Positions 47,420 through 56,293 of a stretch of DNA of 64,000 nucleotides are shown here, piece after piece. The position numbers and the translations under genes are program-made. The notes beneath the pieces were generated by a model that was not told the origin of the DNA, did not search any database, and saw only the letters and a program-made list of their open reading frames with translations. Position 1 is the stretch's first letter; each line of letters opens with the position of its first letter. The DNA lies in the NCBI GenBank assembly GCA_031292455.1, contig JARLHC010000128.1, forward strand, positions 16,378-80,377. The letters run 5' to 3'. The stretch is from Ignavibacteriaceae bacterium. Its GTDB lineage: Bacteria; Bacteroidota; Ignavibacteria; Ignavibacteriales; Ignavibacteriaceae.

Positions 47420-48037
47420 CTATTTCCCGGCATCTTCATATTTCTTAATTAATTCTTTCTCAATCTGGATAAACTCCTTAAGTTCATTTTCAATCCTTTC
47501 CTTTTTTAGGGTAATATTCTTGGCATCGGCTTCGGCATCATTTACTATTTTCTTTGCCGTTATTTTTGCTTCACGTATTTCAAGCTCCGCTTCTTTATTT
47601 GCATCTTTTATCATGTCATCATATAGCTTTATTTTCTCATTTGTTACTGCATAGTGTTTTTGCATTGATAAGACCTCAACAAGAGACATACCAAAAAAAG
47701 ACATTGCCCCTAACGTAATATTCCGCAGGCTGTATAAAATAAGGTTTTCAGTTAATAATTGGTTAGCGGCAAAATAGTCCCTGAAGAAGGAAATCAAAAT
47801 AATACTTATTGTTGTCGCGGAAACGATAGTGGCAAAAACTACTTTACCGCCGAAGTGCCATCCGAATGTCTTATTTATATACCATCCGCATGCAAAGCAG
47901 AGTACCGATAGGACAAACCACACGGCAAAGTTATGCTCAGCAAAACTGAATATCTGTGTATTCAGAAAATTTGAGGCAAACATCAAAACGCCGAGTAATA
48001 CAGGAGTTAAATAATTATATAATGATTTATTTTCCAT
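47420..48037 (-). CDS. Membrane protein with C-terminal coiled coil, function unknown
   Basis: A 205-aa protein. Four hydrophobic segments occupy residues about 8-125, followed by a charged helical stretch (about 125-203) rich in Glu, Lys and Ala (DANKEAELEIREAKITAKKIVND), resembling the stalk of an ATP synthase b subunit in composition only. The start shares one base with the stop of the preceding phosphorylase gene (TAATG), and it ends 3 bases before ileS. The family is not recognised. Proximity to a DivIVA-domain gene suggests, but does not show, a cell-envelope role. Confidence 0.75.
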   Translation of the reverse strand: MENKSLYNYLTPVLLGVLMFASNFLNTQIFSFAEHNFAVWFVLSVLCFACGWYINKTFGWHFGGKVVFATIVSATTISIILISFFRDYFAANQLLTENLILYSLRNITLGAMSFFGMSLVEVLSMQKHYAVTNEKIKLYDDMIKDANKEAELEIREAKITAKKIVNDAEADAKNITLKKERIENELKEFIQIEKELIKKYEDAGK

Positions 48038-48858
48038 TATATTCTTTCTATAACCTCTTTCATTATTAATGTCATTTTAGGCTCAGCTGCCATAGCAGCA
48101 GAAATTATTTCTTCAACATTTACCTTTCTTAGTGTTTCTGGACAGCACTCATCGGTTATTATGCTTATACCTAACACTTTCATTCCCATATGGTTTGCAA
48201 CAATATCTTCTGGTATTGTCGACATTCCAACAACATCTGCACCTATTAGGCTTAAAAATCGGTACTCTGCCTTAGTTTCAAGGTTAGGGCCTGGGACTGC
48301 AACATAAACTCCTTTATGTACTGCAATTTTATTTCTATTAGCCACTTCTTCTGCATATTTTATTAATTCATAATTGTATGGCTCACTCATATCAGGGAAC
48401 CTGGGACCTAATTCGTCTTCATTTTTCCCGATTAATGGATTATCACCAAGGAGATTTATATGATCTGACATAATCATGATGTCTCCTCTTCTGTATGTAG
48501 GGTTCATTCCTCCGCAAGCATTGGAAACCAGGAGAGTTTCAACCCCCAAGGCCTTCATTACTCTTACAGGATAAGTTATTTGCTGCATTGTATATCCTTC
48601 ATAGTAATGAAAACGTCCTTGCATAGCTATGACGTTCTTTTTCCCTATTTTTCCGAATATCAGTTTCCCTAAATGGGACTCAACTGTAGAAATTGGAAAG
48701 TATGGAAGCTTGGAATAATCAATTTGTTGTTTTATTTCAATTTTCTTAACAAGTCCGCCAAGACCTGTCCCAAGAATTATTCCAACTGTGTAATCTTCTT
48801 TGGTATATTGTCTTATTACCGAAAGAGTCTCATTAATTTTATTTCTTAATTCACTCAT
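48037..48858 (-). CDS. punA: Purine nucleoside phosphorylase, class I trimeric type
   Basis: Splits inosine and guanosine with phosphate to base and ribose-1-phosphate. The 273-aa protein has GIILGTGLGGL near residue 27 (phosphate loop), MQGRFHYYEGYTMQQITYPVRVMKALG (the family signature), SNACGGMNP, and the base-site glutamate within GVYVAVPGPNLETKAEYRFL. It lies 2 bases after the DivIVA-like gene in the yggS-to-ileS operon. Confidence 0.94.
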   Translation of the reverse strand: MSELRNKINETLSVIRQYTKEDYTVGIILGTGLGGLVKKIEIKQQIDYSKLPYFPISTVESHLGKLIFGKIGKKNVIAMQGRFHYYEGYTMQQITYPVRVMKALGVETLLVSNACGGMNPTYRRGDIMIMSDHINLLGDNPLIGKNEDELGPRFPDMSEPYNYELIKYAEEVANRNKIAVHKGVYVAVPGPNLETKAEYRFLSLIGADVVGMSTIPEDIVANHMGMKVLGISIITDECCPETLRKVNVEEIISAAMAAEPKMTLIMKEVIERI

Positions 48859-48860
48859 AC

Positions 48861-49397
48861 TTATAAGATTTTATTAACAATTTCTTCAATATTTATATCG
48901 ATTTGTTTGGATCCCTCGATTTTATTAACCCCTGCTTTTTTTTCTCCTGAATTCTCAACTTTAATTTCAAGTAGATGTGCCTGAGAACTTATTATTGCTT
49001 TCAGTTTAGCAACCAGAAGATCCTTTTCCTCTCTAAGGTTAATAACTGCTTTACGCACATCGTTTGCGCTCTCCCTTGCCTTCTCAAGAATCTGGGATGC
49101 CTTTATTTCTGCTTCCTTTACCATTAAATTGGACTGCTTTCTGGTTGATTCAAGCGACTTGGTTGAGGATTCCTGAGCCTTCAAAAGTGTATCCTGCAGA
49201 TTTTTTTCAATTCTTCTAAACTCATTTAATTTAATATTTGCAGAATCAAGTTCTTTTTTAAGCTGTTCATTGTCTCTCTGCAAAGCCTCAAATTCTTCTG
49301 AAAGTTTATCCAGAAAAGCCTGAACTTCATCCCGGTCATAACCGCGGACTGATTTACTAAACTCCTGCTGCTTAATACTCATCGGTGGAAATTTCAT
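48861..49397 (-). CDS. DivIVA-domain coiled-coil protein
   Basis: A 178-aa protein whose N-terminus (PMSIKQQEFSKSVRGYDRDEVQAFLDKL) is a DivIVA/GpsB membrane-curvature domain, followed by a coiled coil at about 35-140. DivIVA proteins recruit division and wall-growth proteins to negatively curved membrane in Gram-positive bacteria; homologues occur in some Gram-negative phyla with less clear roles. It lies between yggS (17 bases) and the phosphorylase gene, an arrangement that recalls the yggS/ylmE-divIVA neighbourhood of Firmicutes. Confidence 0.88.
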   Translation of the reverse strand: MKFPPMSIKQQEFSKSVRGYDRDEVQAFLDKLSEEFEALQRDNEQLKKELDSANIKLNEFRRIEKNLQDTLLKAQESSTKSLESTRKQSNLMVKEAEIKASQILEKARESANDVRKAVINLREEKDLLVAKLKAIISSQAHLLEIKVENSGEKKAGVNKIEGSKQIDINIEEIVNKIL

Positions 49398-49414
49398 AGT
49401 TCGCCCGTTTTGTT

Positions 49415-50095
49415 TTAATAGTCACGTTCTCCGAATATTGCAGTACCAATCCTAAGCATTGTAGCTCCTTCTTCAATAGCTATCTCAAAGTCGTCTGTCA
49501 TTCCCATGGATAGCTCTTTTATATCAATACCTTTAGATGTTAATTTGTCTTTTAATTTACTCAAATTGTTAAAGCTATTCCTAATTAATTTCTTGTCTTC
49601 AGTTAAAGGGGCTATGGTCATTAGACCTGAAAGTTCAATATTTCTAAATTCACTACACTGACTGACTATATCCATTATCTCTGCTTCATCTGTGATCCCT
49701 GATTTTGTCTCTTCAGCAGAGGTCTTTATCTGGAGCAGTATCTTCTGGACCTTATCTAACCTTTCTGCCCGTTTATTTATTTCCATTGCAATCTGAAGAG
49801 AATCAACTGAGTGGATATAATTGGCGCAACCCGCTACAAATCTGACTTTGTTCCTTTGTAGATGACCAATGAAATGCCAAGTAACTTTATTTCCCAGTTG
49901 TACAAATTTTGAATCAAAATCCTGTGCTTTATTCTCTCCGAAATCGTATATACCTTCTTTATTTGCTTTAAGTATTTCATCAACACCAAAGTTCTTCGAA
50001 ACCGCAATGATTTTTATCTCAGCGGGGTTCCTGTTTACTTTAATGCATCTTTCAGCAATCCTGTCATGCAAAGACTTAATATTTTCAGCTATCAT
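49415..50095 (-). CDS. yggS: YggS/PROSC family PLP homeostasis protein
   Basis: A 226-aa alanine-racemase-fold protein that binds pyridoxal phosphate and balances vitamin B6 and amino-acid pools. The PLP lysine is K34 (IIAVSK), followed by DFGENKAQDF, WHFIGHLQRNK and the C-terminal LSMGMTDDFEIAIEEGATMLRIGTAIFG, all family signatures. It is the first gene of the long minus-strand operon and is divergent from pta (158 bases between starts). Confidence 0.95.
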   Translation of the reverse strand: MIAENIKSLHDRIAERCIKVNRNPAEIKIIAVSKNFGVDEILKANKEGIYDFGENKAQDFDSKFVQLGNKVTWHFIGHLQRNKVRFVAGCANYIHSVDSLQIAMEINKRAERLDKVQKILLQIKTSAEETKSGITDEAEIMDIVSQCSEFRNIELSGLMTIAPLTEDKKLIRNSFNNLSKLKDKLTSKGIDIKELSMGMTDDFEIAIEEGATMLRIGTAIFGERDY

Positions 50096-50253
50096 AGCAA
50101 ATTTAAGAGAGTGAATTTATGTTATTTTGAACCCAAAATCAATTAAATGCCTACCTATCATTTGTGTCATTTTTACTAAAATTCTATTTAAAGATGTTAA
50201 TTTTTGTAAATTTGAATTCGAAAATTTCAAATTATTGTATATGGAGAATTCTA

Positions 50254-51231
50254 ATGGGATCTGAACTTTTAGACAAAATCAAGGAAAACGCTTCAAAAAG
50301 AAGAAAAACTGTAGTCCTTCCTGAATCTCACGATGAAAGAATATTAAGGGCAGCAGAATTATTATTAAAATACAAGATTGCTTCTGTCATTACACTTGGA
50401 AATGAAGAAAAAATATGGAGTGATACTAAAAAATTTGGGCTTGAACTCAGCGGCATCAGAATAATTAATCCTGAAAAATCCGAGTTGTTAAGTGACTATG
50501 TTAATATTTTTTATAATAAGAGAAAGCATAAAGGCGTAACCATTGAATCGGCTCGTGAAATATTAAAGCGCGATCTTTTCTTCGCTGCTATGATGGTTAA
50601 GGAAGGAATGGCTGATGGAAGTGTGGCCGGTTCATTCGCTTCTACAGGAGATGTAATGAGAGCAGGTATTCAATGCATCGGAATGCCTGAAGGAATTTCC
50701 GTGGTATCCAGCTTTTTCCTGATGATATTCCCTGAACAAACATATAGTTTTGCCGATTGTGCTGTGGTGCCGAATCCCGATGCAAACCAGCTTGCCGACA
50801 TTGCAGTATCTACTGCCGATAATCACAAAAAGCTTACTGGCGAAAAGCCCTATGTAGCTATGCTTTCCTTCTCAACCAAGGGAAGTGCCACCCACGAACT
50901 TACCGAAAAGGTAATCGAGGCAACAAGGATTGCTAAGGGAAAGAGGCCCGATCTTCAGATAGATGGCGAGTTACAGTTCGATGCTGCCATAGTTGACTCA
51001 GTAGGGAAAAAGAAAGCCCCGGGCAGCAATGTCGCCGGACGCGCGAACGTCCTTGTCTTTCCCGATCTTAACGCAGGAAATATTGGTTATAAGATTGCTC
51101 AAAGATTGGGTAAAGCAGAAGCGGTTGGTCCAATTGTTCAGGGATTAATTAAACCATTTTTTGACCTGAGCAGAGGATGTAGCGTTGATGATATCGTAAA
51201 TACATCCGCGATAGCAACCCTAATGGGCTGA
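50254..51231 (+). CDS. pta: Phosphate acetyltransferase
   Basis: Interconverts acetyl-CoA and acetyl phosphate. The 325-aa single-domain form starts MGSELLDKIKENASKRRKTVVLPES, and has GSVAGSFASTGDVMRAGIQCIG and SFSTKGSATHE. The frame is open for 30 codons further upstream, but GGAGA at 50243-50247 and the family N-terminus support ATG 50254. No ackA is adjacent, so the partner kinase must lie elsewhere or be absent. A terminator hairpin follows. Confidence 0.95.
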   Translation: MGSELLDKIKENASKRRKTVVLPESHDERILRAAELLLKYKIASVITLGNEEKIWSDTKKFGLELSGIRIINPEKSELLSDYVNIFYNKRKHKGVTIESAREILKRDLFFAAMMVKEGMADGSVAGSFASTGDVMRAGIQCIGMPEGISVVSSFFLMIFPEQTYSFADCAVVPNPDANQLADIAVSTADNHKKLTGEKPYVAMLSFSTKGSATHELTEKVIEATRIAKGKRPDLQIDGELQFDAAIVDSVGKKKAPGSNVAGRANVLVFPDLNAGNIGYKIAQRLGKAEAVGPIVQGLIKPFFDLSRGCSVDDIVNTSAIATLMG

Positions 51232-51236
51232 TTATT

Positions 51237-51270
51237 CCTGGTTGACGGGGAGCATACAACCTGGTTTTTT
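51237..51270 (+). terminator. Rho-independent terminator after pta
   Basis: CCTGGTTG (51237-51244) pairs with CAACCTGG (51257-51264) with one mismatch around a 12-base loop, followed by TTTTTT at 51265-51270. It begins 5 bases after the pta stop codon. Confidence 0.82.
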
Positions 51271-51391
51271 ATTAAAATAGTCGCCTTTTTTTATTATTCT
51301 TAAAGGCTTATTTTAAAAAATAAAATCGCAGAAAGTATTTTGTTGAAAAAAGTCAAAAGGATTTTTATTAATAATTTTAATACGGGATTTC

Positions 51392-53812
51392 GTGTCGTCT
51401 GAAGCTAAAGAAACCGGAACCCCGCTTAATCTAATAATTATTTTTTGTTTCCTTACATTTTTAATAATCATTAGTGGCTTTTATTTCTATCGCAACCAGT
51501 TAGGTAAAAACGAATCCGACATCTTTTCCCACCTTACTTATATATCTAAACTAAAAGCTGATCAGATAACTAGTTGGCGTAGTGAAAGAATGGTTGATGC
51601 TATTGATATTCAGGCTAATCAATCATTAATTAACGATATCAGGGATTGGCTTCTTAATAATAACAACAGCATGGCTAAATCAAGAATTCAAAACTGGATT
51701 CAATATTTAAGCAGTAATGTTGATATTAATTATGATAGAGTGACGTTATTAAATTTAAATTTTAAGGTTGAATTATCTTCAGGTTCAAATCAAATAATTG
51801 AATCATGGGAAAAACAATCTCTCGAGGAAGCCCTTAAATCAAAACAAATCCAATTCACAGATCTTCACCATTCCTCCCATCAAATTCCCATTGGTATGGA
51901 TTTGATTATCCCCCTTTTGTACCCTGATAATAAAAACGGAGAGCTCATCAGCTTTTTACTTGTATCAATAGATCCAAGGAAAGCCCTTTTCCCACTTATT
52001 AAAACTTGGCCTGCCGAAAGTAAGTCTGCTGAAACTTTGATTATTCGTCCGGATGGCGATAGTGTTTTATTTCTGAATGATCTACGAGGCAAAAGTAATA
52101 CTGCCCTTAACTTTAAACTCCCATTATCTATGATTGAAGTTCCTTCCGTTCAGGCTGTTCTTGGCTATCGGGGAATATTTGAAGGCAGAGACTATAGGGG
52201 TGTTCGGGTGATGTCTTATATTAAAGGTATACCCGGAACAAACTGGGTGATGATAACTAAAGTAGATTTAGATGAAACCCTTGAACCTCTCCGGAAAACT
52301 ACCCTTTTAATTGTATCCTTTGGTATAATTATCATTCTGATCGTTGGCATTACACTTATTTATATATGGAAAAATCAACAGTCTAAATTCTATAAAGAAA
52401 AGTTTAACCTCGAAACTGAATCTAAAAAAGCACTTCGGGAAAGTGAGGTTAAATTCAGGTACCTGGCAGAAAGCATAACCGATATCTTCTTCGCCGTGGA
52501 TAAGGATTTTAAATTAACATATTGGAATAAAGCGTCAGAAAAAATGTCCGGCATTCAGGCAAAAGATGCTTTAGGCAAATCGATATATGATATCTTTCCA
52601 AATGTAAAAGGGAATAAAACAGAAAAAGTTTACTTGGAAGTGTTACGGACTAAATTGCCAAAGACATTCATTAACGAATTCCAATCCGAAGGAAAGTCTT
52701 TTGCTTTTGAAGTTAGCGTTTATTCCTCCCCTGATGGATTATCTGTTTTTACTAAGGATATTTCTGAACAAAGACGTGTTGAAGAAGCTATCCGGGAAAG
52801 CGAAGAGCGTTACCGGTCATTATTTGAAAATATGATCGGAGGCTTTGCTTTCTGCAGGATGATTTATGAGAATGATCAGCCCTCTGATTTTATCCATCTG
52901 CAGGTGAACAATGCTTTCGGAAAAATGACAGGGCTGAAAAATGTTATTGGGAAAAATATTACCGAATTAATTCCGGGAGTAAAAGAAACTAATCCTGAGT
53001 TATTCGAGATCTATGGAATGGTAGCTAGGACAGGGAAGATGGAAAGATTTGAAACATATATGCCTGCCTTTAAAGGTTGGTTTGCTATATCTGTGTATAG
53101 CCCGGCTACAGAATTTTTCATTACAATATTTGAAGATATCACAGAACGCAAAATTGCAGATAAAACTATAAAAGCTTCTCTAAAGGAAAAAGAGGTTCTG
53201 CTTCGGGAACTTTACCACCGAACTAAGAATAATATGCAGGTAATTAGCTCACTTATGGGATTAAAAGCAGCTTCTATAAATGACAAACAAATGATTGATA
53301 TCCTGGATGAAATGAAAAATCGTATCCAGACTATAGCTCTTGTCCATCAGAAACTCTACCAGTCACAAAACCTGTCCAAGGTCGACCTTAAAGAATATAT
53401 TACCGACCTGGTATATCTACTTGCTGCAAGTTATTCAGCCGAAAAAGATAGGATTACCTTTAATCTGAACCTTGAAGCGATCAACGTCCTTATTGATACA
53501 GCTGTCCCTTGTGGTTTGATTATCAATGAACTTATTTCAAATTCCTTTAAACATGCTTTTCCGGAAGGGAGAAAAGGTAATATTTGTGTGCAGCTTACAA
53601 AACTTAATGGCGATTCAATTGAACTTAAAATTTCCGATAACGGCATTGGTATTTCCAATGTGTATGATTTGATGCAGAAAAATACCCTGGGTATGCAGCT
53701 ATTCCATAATATTGCTATCGAGCAGCTTATGGGAGAAATTAAAATTGAATCTAAAAACGGATTGGCATTTACAATAACTTTTCAGGATATTGCCTACCAG
53801 GAAAGAGTCTGA
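51392..53812 (+). CDS. Membrane sensor histidine kinase with PAS domains (HisKA_2 type)
   Basis: An 806-aa kinase. A first membrane helix (about 12-32) and a second near 300-325 enclose a periplasmic sensor domain of about 265 residues that looks Cache-like (YISKLKADQITSWRSERMVDA). Two PAS domains follow (about 352-465 and 470-590). The phosphoacceptor is H609 in ELYHRTKNNMQVISSL, the HisKA_2 signature, followed by a HATPase_c domain with INELISNSFKHAFPEG and ISDNGIGIS. The start codon is GTG. There is no response regulator beside it; the lone receiver at 32076 is a possible but distant partner. The signal is unknown. Confidence 0.9.
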   Translation: MSSEAKETGTPLNLIIIFCFLTFLIIISGFYFYRNQLGKNESDIFSHLTYISKLKADQITSWRSERMVDAIDIQANQSLINDIRDWLLNNNNSMAKSRIQNWIQYLSSNVDINYDRVTLLNLNFKVELSSGSNQIIESWEKQSLEEALKSKQIQFTDLHHSSHQIPIGMDLIIPLLYPDNKNGELISFLLVSIDPRKALFPLIKTWPAESKSAETLIIRPDGDSVLFLNDLRGKSNTALNFKLPLSMIEVPSVQAVLGYRGIFEGRDYRGVRVMSYIKGIPGTNWVMITKVDLDETLEPLRKTTLLIVSFGIIIILIVGITLIYIWKNQQSKFYKEKFNLETESKKALRESEVKFRYLAESITDIFFAVDKDFKLTYWNKASEKMSGIQAKDALGKSIYDIFPNVKGNKTEKVYLEVLRTKLPKTFINEFQSEGKSFAFEVSVYSSPDGLSVFTKDISEQRRVEEAIRESEERYRSLFENMIGGFAFCRMIYENDQPSDFIHLQVNNAFGKMTGLKNVIGKNITELIPGVKETNPELFEIYGMVARTGKMERFETYMPAFKGWFAISVYSPATEFFITIFEDITERKIADKTIKASLKEKEVLLRELYHRTKNNMQVISSLMGLKAASINDKQMIDILDEMKNRIQTIALVHQKLYQSQNLSKVDLKEYITDLVYLLAASYSAEKDRITFNLNLEAINVLIDTAVPCGLIINELISNSFKHAFPEGRKGNICVQLTKLNGDSIELKISDNGIGISNVYDLMQKNTLGMQLFHNIAIEQLMGEIKIESKNGLAFTITFQDIAYQERV

Positions 53813-53838
53813 ATATTAACAAAGAATTATAAAATTAA

Positions 53839-54864
53839 ATGAATAATAATATTTTAATCGAGGATTTCATCAATGGAATCCCTAAAGTTGAATTGCACCT
53901 TCATATAGAAGGGACCTTTGAACCTGAACTCATGTTCCAAATAGCCAAAAGAAATAATGTAAGTATCAAGTTCAATTCCGTTAGGGAACTGAAGGACGCC
54001 TATTCCTTTAATAATCTGCAGGATTTCCTCAATATTTATTACGAGGGGGCTAATGTTCTTCTAACCCAGCAAGATTTCTATGATCTTACTAATGCCTACC
54101 TCGAAAAAATACATTCTCAAAATGTTCACCACTGCGAAATATTCTTCGATCCGCAAACACATACCAAACGAGGTGTAAATTTTGAAACTATAATCTCCGG
54201 TATTCATGAAGCGTTAGTCCAGGCAAAGGAAGAAAAAGGCATCTCCTCAAATCTGATTATGTGCTTTCTGAGAGATATGGATATAGAATCGGCTTTTAAT
54301 ACATTGGAAGAAGCTATCCCTTTTAAAAATTGGATTAAAGGTGTTGGACTCGACTCCGCTGAAGTCGGAAACCCCCCGTCTAAATTCAAAGATGTCTTTG
54401 ACCGGGCCCGGGCTGCAGGATTTATTACGGTCGCTCATGCAGGGGAAGAAGGTCCCGCTGAATATGTCCGGCAGGCCCTCGATCTCCTTAAAGTCTCAAG
54501 AATAGACCATGGCAATAAATCGCTCGATGACGATAAATTGGTTGATGATCTGGTACGCTTAAAAATGCCTCTTACAATTTGCCCCCTGTCAAATCATAAG
54601 TTAAGAGTTGTCGCTGATCTTAAAAATCACCCATTGAAGAAAATGATGGATCGCGGTCTGGCTGTTACTATAAATTCCGATGATCCTGCTTATTTCGGTG
54701 GATATATGAACGAAAATTATAATGCCATTGCCAATGCCCTGGATCTTTCCAAAGAGGATATTTACACTATCACGAAAAATTCAATAAATGCTAGTTTTAT
54801 TAGTGATTCCGATAAATTGATTATGCACCAAAAAGTGGATAATTATATGGAACACAATAAATAA
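53839..54864 (+). CDS. Adenine/adenosine deaminase family protein (adenine deaminase type 2 likely)
   Basis: A 341-aa zinc hydrolase of the adenosine deaminase superfamily. H20 and H22 lie in ELHLHIEGTFEPEL; VAHAGEEGPAEYV and SDDPAYFGGY supply the other metal and catalytic residues. HIEGT instead of HLDGS, and VGLDSAEVGNPPSKF, are marks I associate with the adenine deaminase (type 2) subgroup rather than true adenosine deaminase, so adenine to hypoxanthine is the more likely reaction. It starts 26 bases after the kinase gene. Purine nucleoside phosphorylase and AMP nucleosidase are also in the window. Confidence 0.85.
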   Translation: MNNNILIEDFINGIPKVELHLHIEGTFEPELMFQIAKRNNVSIKFNSVRELKDAYSFNNLQDFLNIYYEGANVLLTQQDFYDLTNAYLEKIHSQNVHHCEIFFDPQTHTKRGVNFETIISGIHEALVQAKEEKGISSNLIMCFLRDMDIESAFNTLEEAIPFKNWIKGVGLDSAEVGNPPSKFKDVFDRARAAGFITVAHAGEEGPAEYVRQALDLLKVSRIDHGNKSLDDDKLVDDLVRLKMPLTICPLSNHKLRVVADLKNHPLKKMMDRGLAVTINSDDPAYFGGYMNENYNAIANALDLSKEDIYTITKNSINASFISDSDKLIMHQKVDNYMEHNK

Positions 54865-54888
54865 AAAAAGTTCCTTTATTCTTGTACT

Positions 54889-55329
54889 ATGTTAGTTAAA
54901 TTATTATTGCTCGCCGTCTTCGGTATTGCTATGGCTCATCTTGAAGGAGTGGTTGTCCTTTATTTACGCAAAGCAATAGGACTTCTCGATTCTTACTCCA
55001 ATAAGGAAGTTCTGGAAAATTTCCCCGAACGATATCTTACTATTGAAAAAACACGTGAAGCTTCTACTATAATTATGCTTGTTGTATTATCTTATTTAGT
55101 AGGACATTCCTGGCTGGAAATTGCCGTAATCTTCTTGTGGACGTTTGCTTTCTGGGACCTTTTTTATTACATATCTCTATACATATTAATAAAATGGCCC
55201 CCCGATCTTAAAACTATGGATCTCCTTTTTCTTATTCCTAAACCATGGATTGCCCCTGTCTGGGTCCCCATTGGTGTATCTTCAATTACCATTGTCTTAA
55301 TTGCTGTCTTTTATCTCATCGTTAACTGA
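54889..55329 (+). CDS. Small integral membrane protein, function unknown
   Basis: A 146-aa protein with four hydrophobic segments. The first contains AHLEGVVVLYLRKAIGL, the loop EVLENFPERYLTIEKTREASTIIML leads into the second, and WTFAFWDLFYYISLY into the third. This pattern, with an acidic residue in the first helix, recurs in uncharacterised membrane proteins of several phyla. It starts 24 bases after the deaminase gene and its stop abuts the stop of the convergent gene at 55330. Confidence 0.78.
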   Translation: MLVKLLLLAVFGIAMAHLEGVVVLYLRKAIGLLDSYSNKEVLENFPERYLTIEKTREASTIIMLVVLSYLVGHSWLEIAVIFLWTFAFWDLFYYISLYILIKWPPDLKTMDLLFLIPKPWIAPVWVPIGVSSITIVLIAVFYLIVN

Positions 55330-56289
55330 CTAATCCTCAAGAATTTTTCCTATATATTCTTTTGTGTTGCTATCTCTTATTGCAAAAATAAAAAGTGGAT
55401 AAATAACTGAAAGAAGATTAGCACGTGGAACCTGTAAAGTACTGTTGTAGATTAAAACGGTTATAAACATGAGCAGCGATGATGAAAACAATACTTCGTA
55501 AATATTCCTGCTTATCCATCCCGCATATACTGCTGAAATTAATAGCAGAATTAATGGCAGTATTATAGCGATTGATATGTTACTGAACGGAAGTGATAAT
55601 ACTGTAACCTGGCCCTTCAGTAATGATATCATAAAATAATAAGCAACACATGCTATTAACAAAAATAAAACCCCTCGCTTTATGCCCTGTCTTAAACGGT
55701 ATGTACTAAAAACAATAAAAAGCACTCCTAGGAAAGGATTAATAAACACTATGAATGCAAGAATTACCGCCGACATTATAAAGTAATGGTCTATTCTGTC
55801 CTTATCGATCATCCTGTCTATTAGTAATAAAAAAGATATCGCAAATATTGCTTCGGTAAAAAAACTGCTCTGAAATATCATGCCATAATAGAACACCGGT
55901 GATATTAGAAAAACTTCCAGCCGTATAATATTCTCCCGTACATTTGAAGAAGTATAAATTATCAGGTAACCCAGTAATAATACTCCTGCTATATTCCAGT
56001 AATTATTATATCCATGCATTATGAAGTACACCGGTAGCCCCAGGAAAATCAGTGATTCAATAATATAAAACCACTTGTTCTCAATCATATTCCATACAGA
56101 ACGTTTAACCCTTCCCGCAAAAACGCAAATCATAAAAAAAAGAATAACGTATAGTATTGCCGAAGTAATCGGGTGGTTGAAATAATACGGGTATATTGTG
56201 TATAGGTATAATCCTCCCGTAACCCCGGCCATAGCAACCGAAATTATATTAATGAAATTATACTTGTTTAACATCCCTGGTTTAAACAT
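55330..56289 (-). CDS. Polytopic membrane protein, function unknown
   Basis: A 319-aa protein of about ten hydrophobic segments with short loops and few charged residues; the C-terminus RDSNTKEYIGKILED is soluble. The pattern resembles the membrane core of small glycosyltransferase-like or polymerase-like proteins, but no catalytic motif is seen. It begins 4 bases after the ettA stop, so it is probably co-transcribed with ettA. A second possible start is the ATG at 56274. Confidence 0.75.
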   Translation of the reverse strand: MFKPGMLNKYNFINIISVAMAGVTGGLYLYTIYPYYFNHPITSAILYVILFFMICVFAGRVKRSVWNMIENKWFYIIESLIFLGLPVYFIMHGYNNYWNIAGVLLLGYLIIYTSSNVRENIIRLEVFLISPVFYYGMIFQSSFFTEAIFAISFLLLIDRMIDKDRIDHYFIMSAVILAFIVFINPFLGVLFIVFSTYRLRQGIKRGVLFLLIACVAYYFMISLLKGQVTVLSLPFSNISIAIILPLILLLISAVYAGWISRNIYEVLFSSSLLMFITVLIYNSTLQVPRANLLSVIYPLFIFAIRDSNTKEYIGKILED

Positions 56290-56293
56290 ATAT

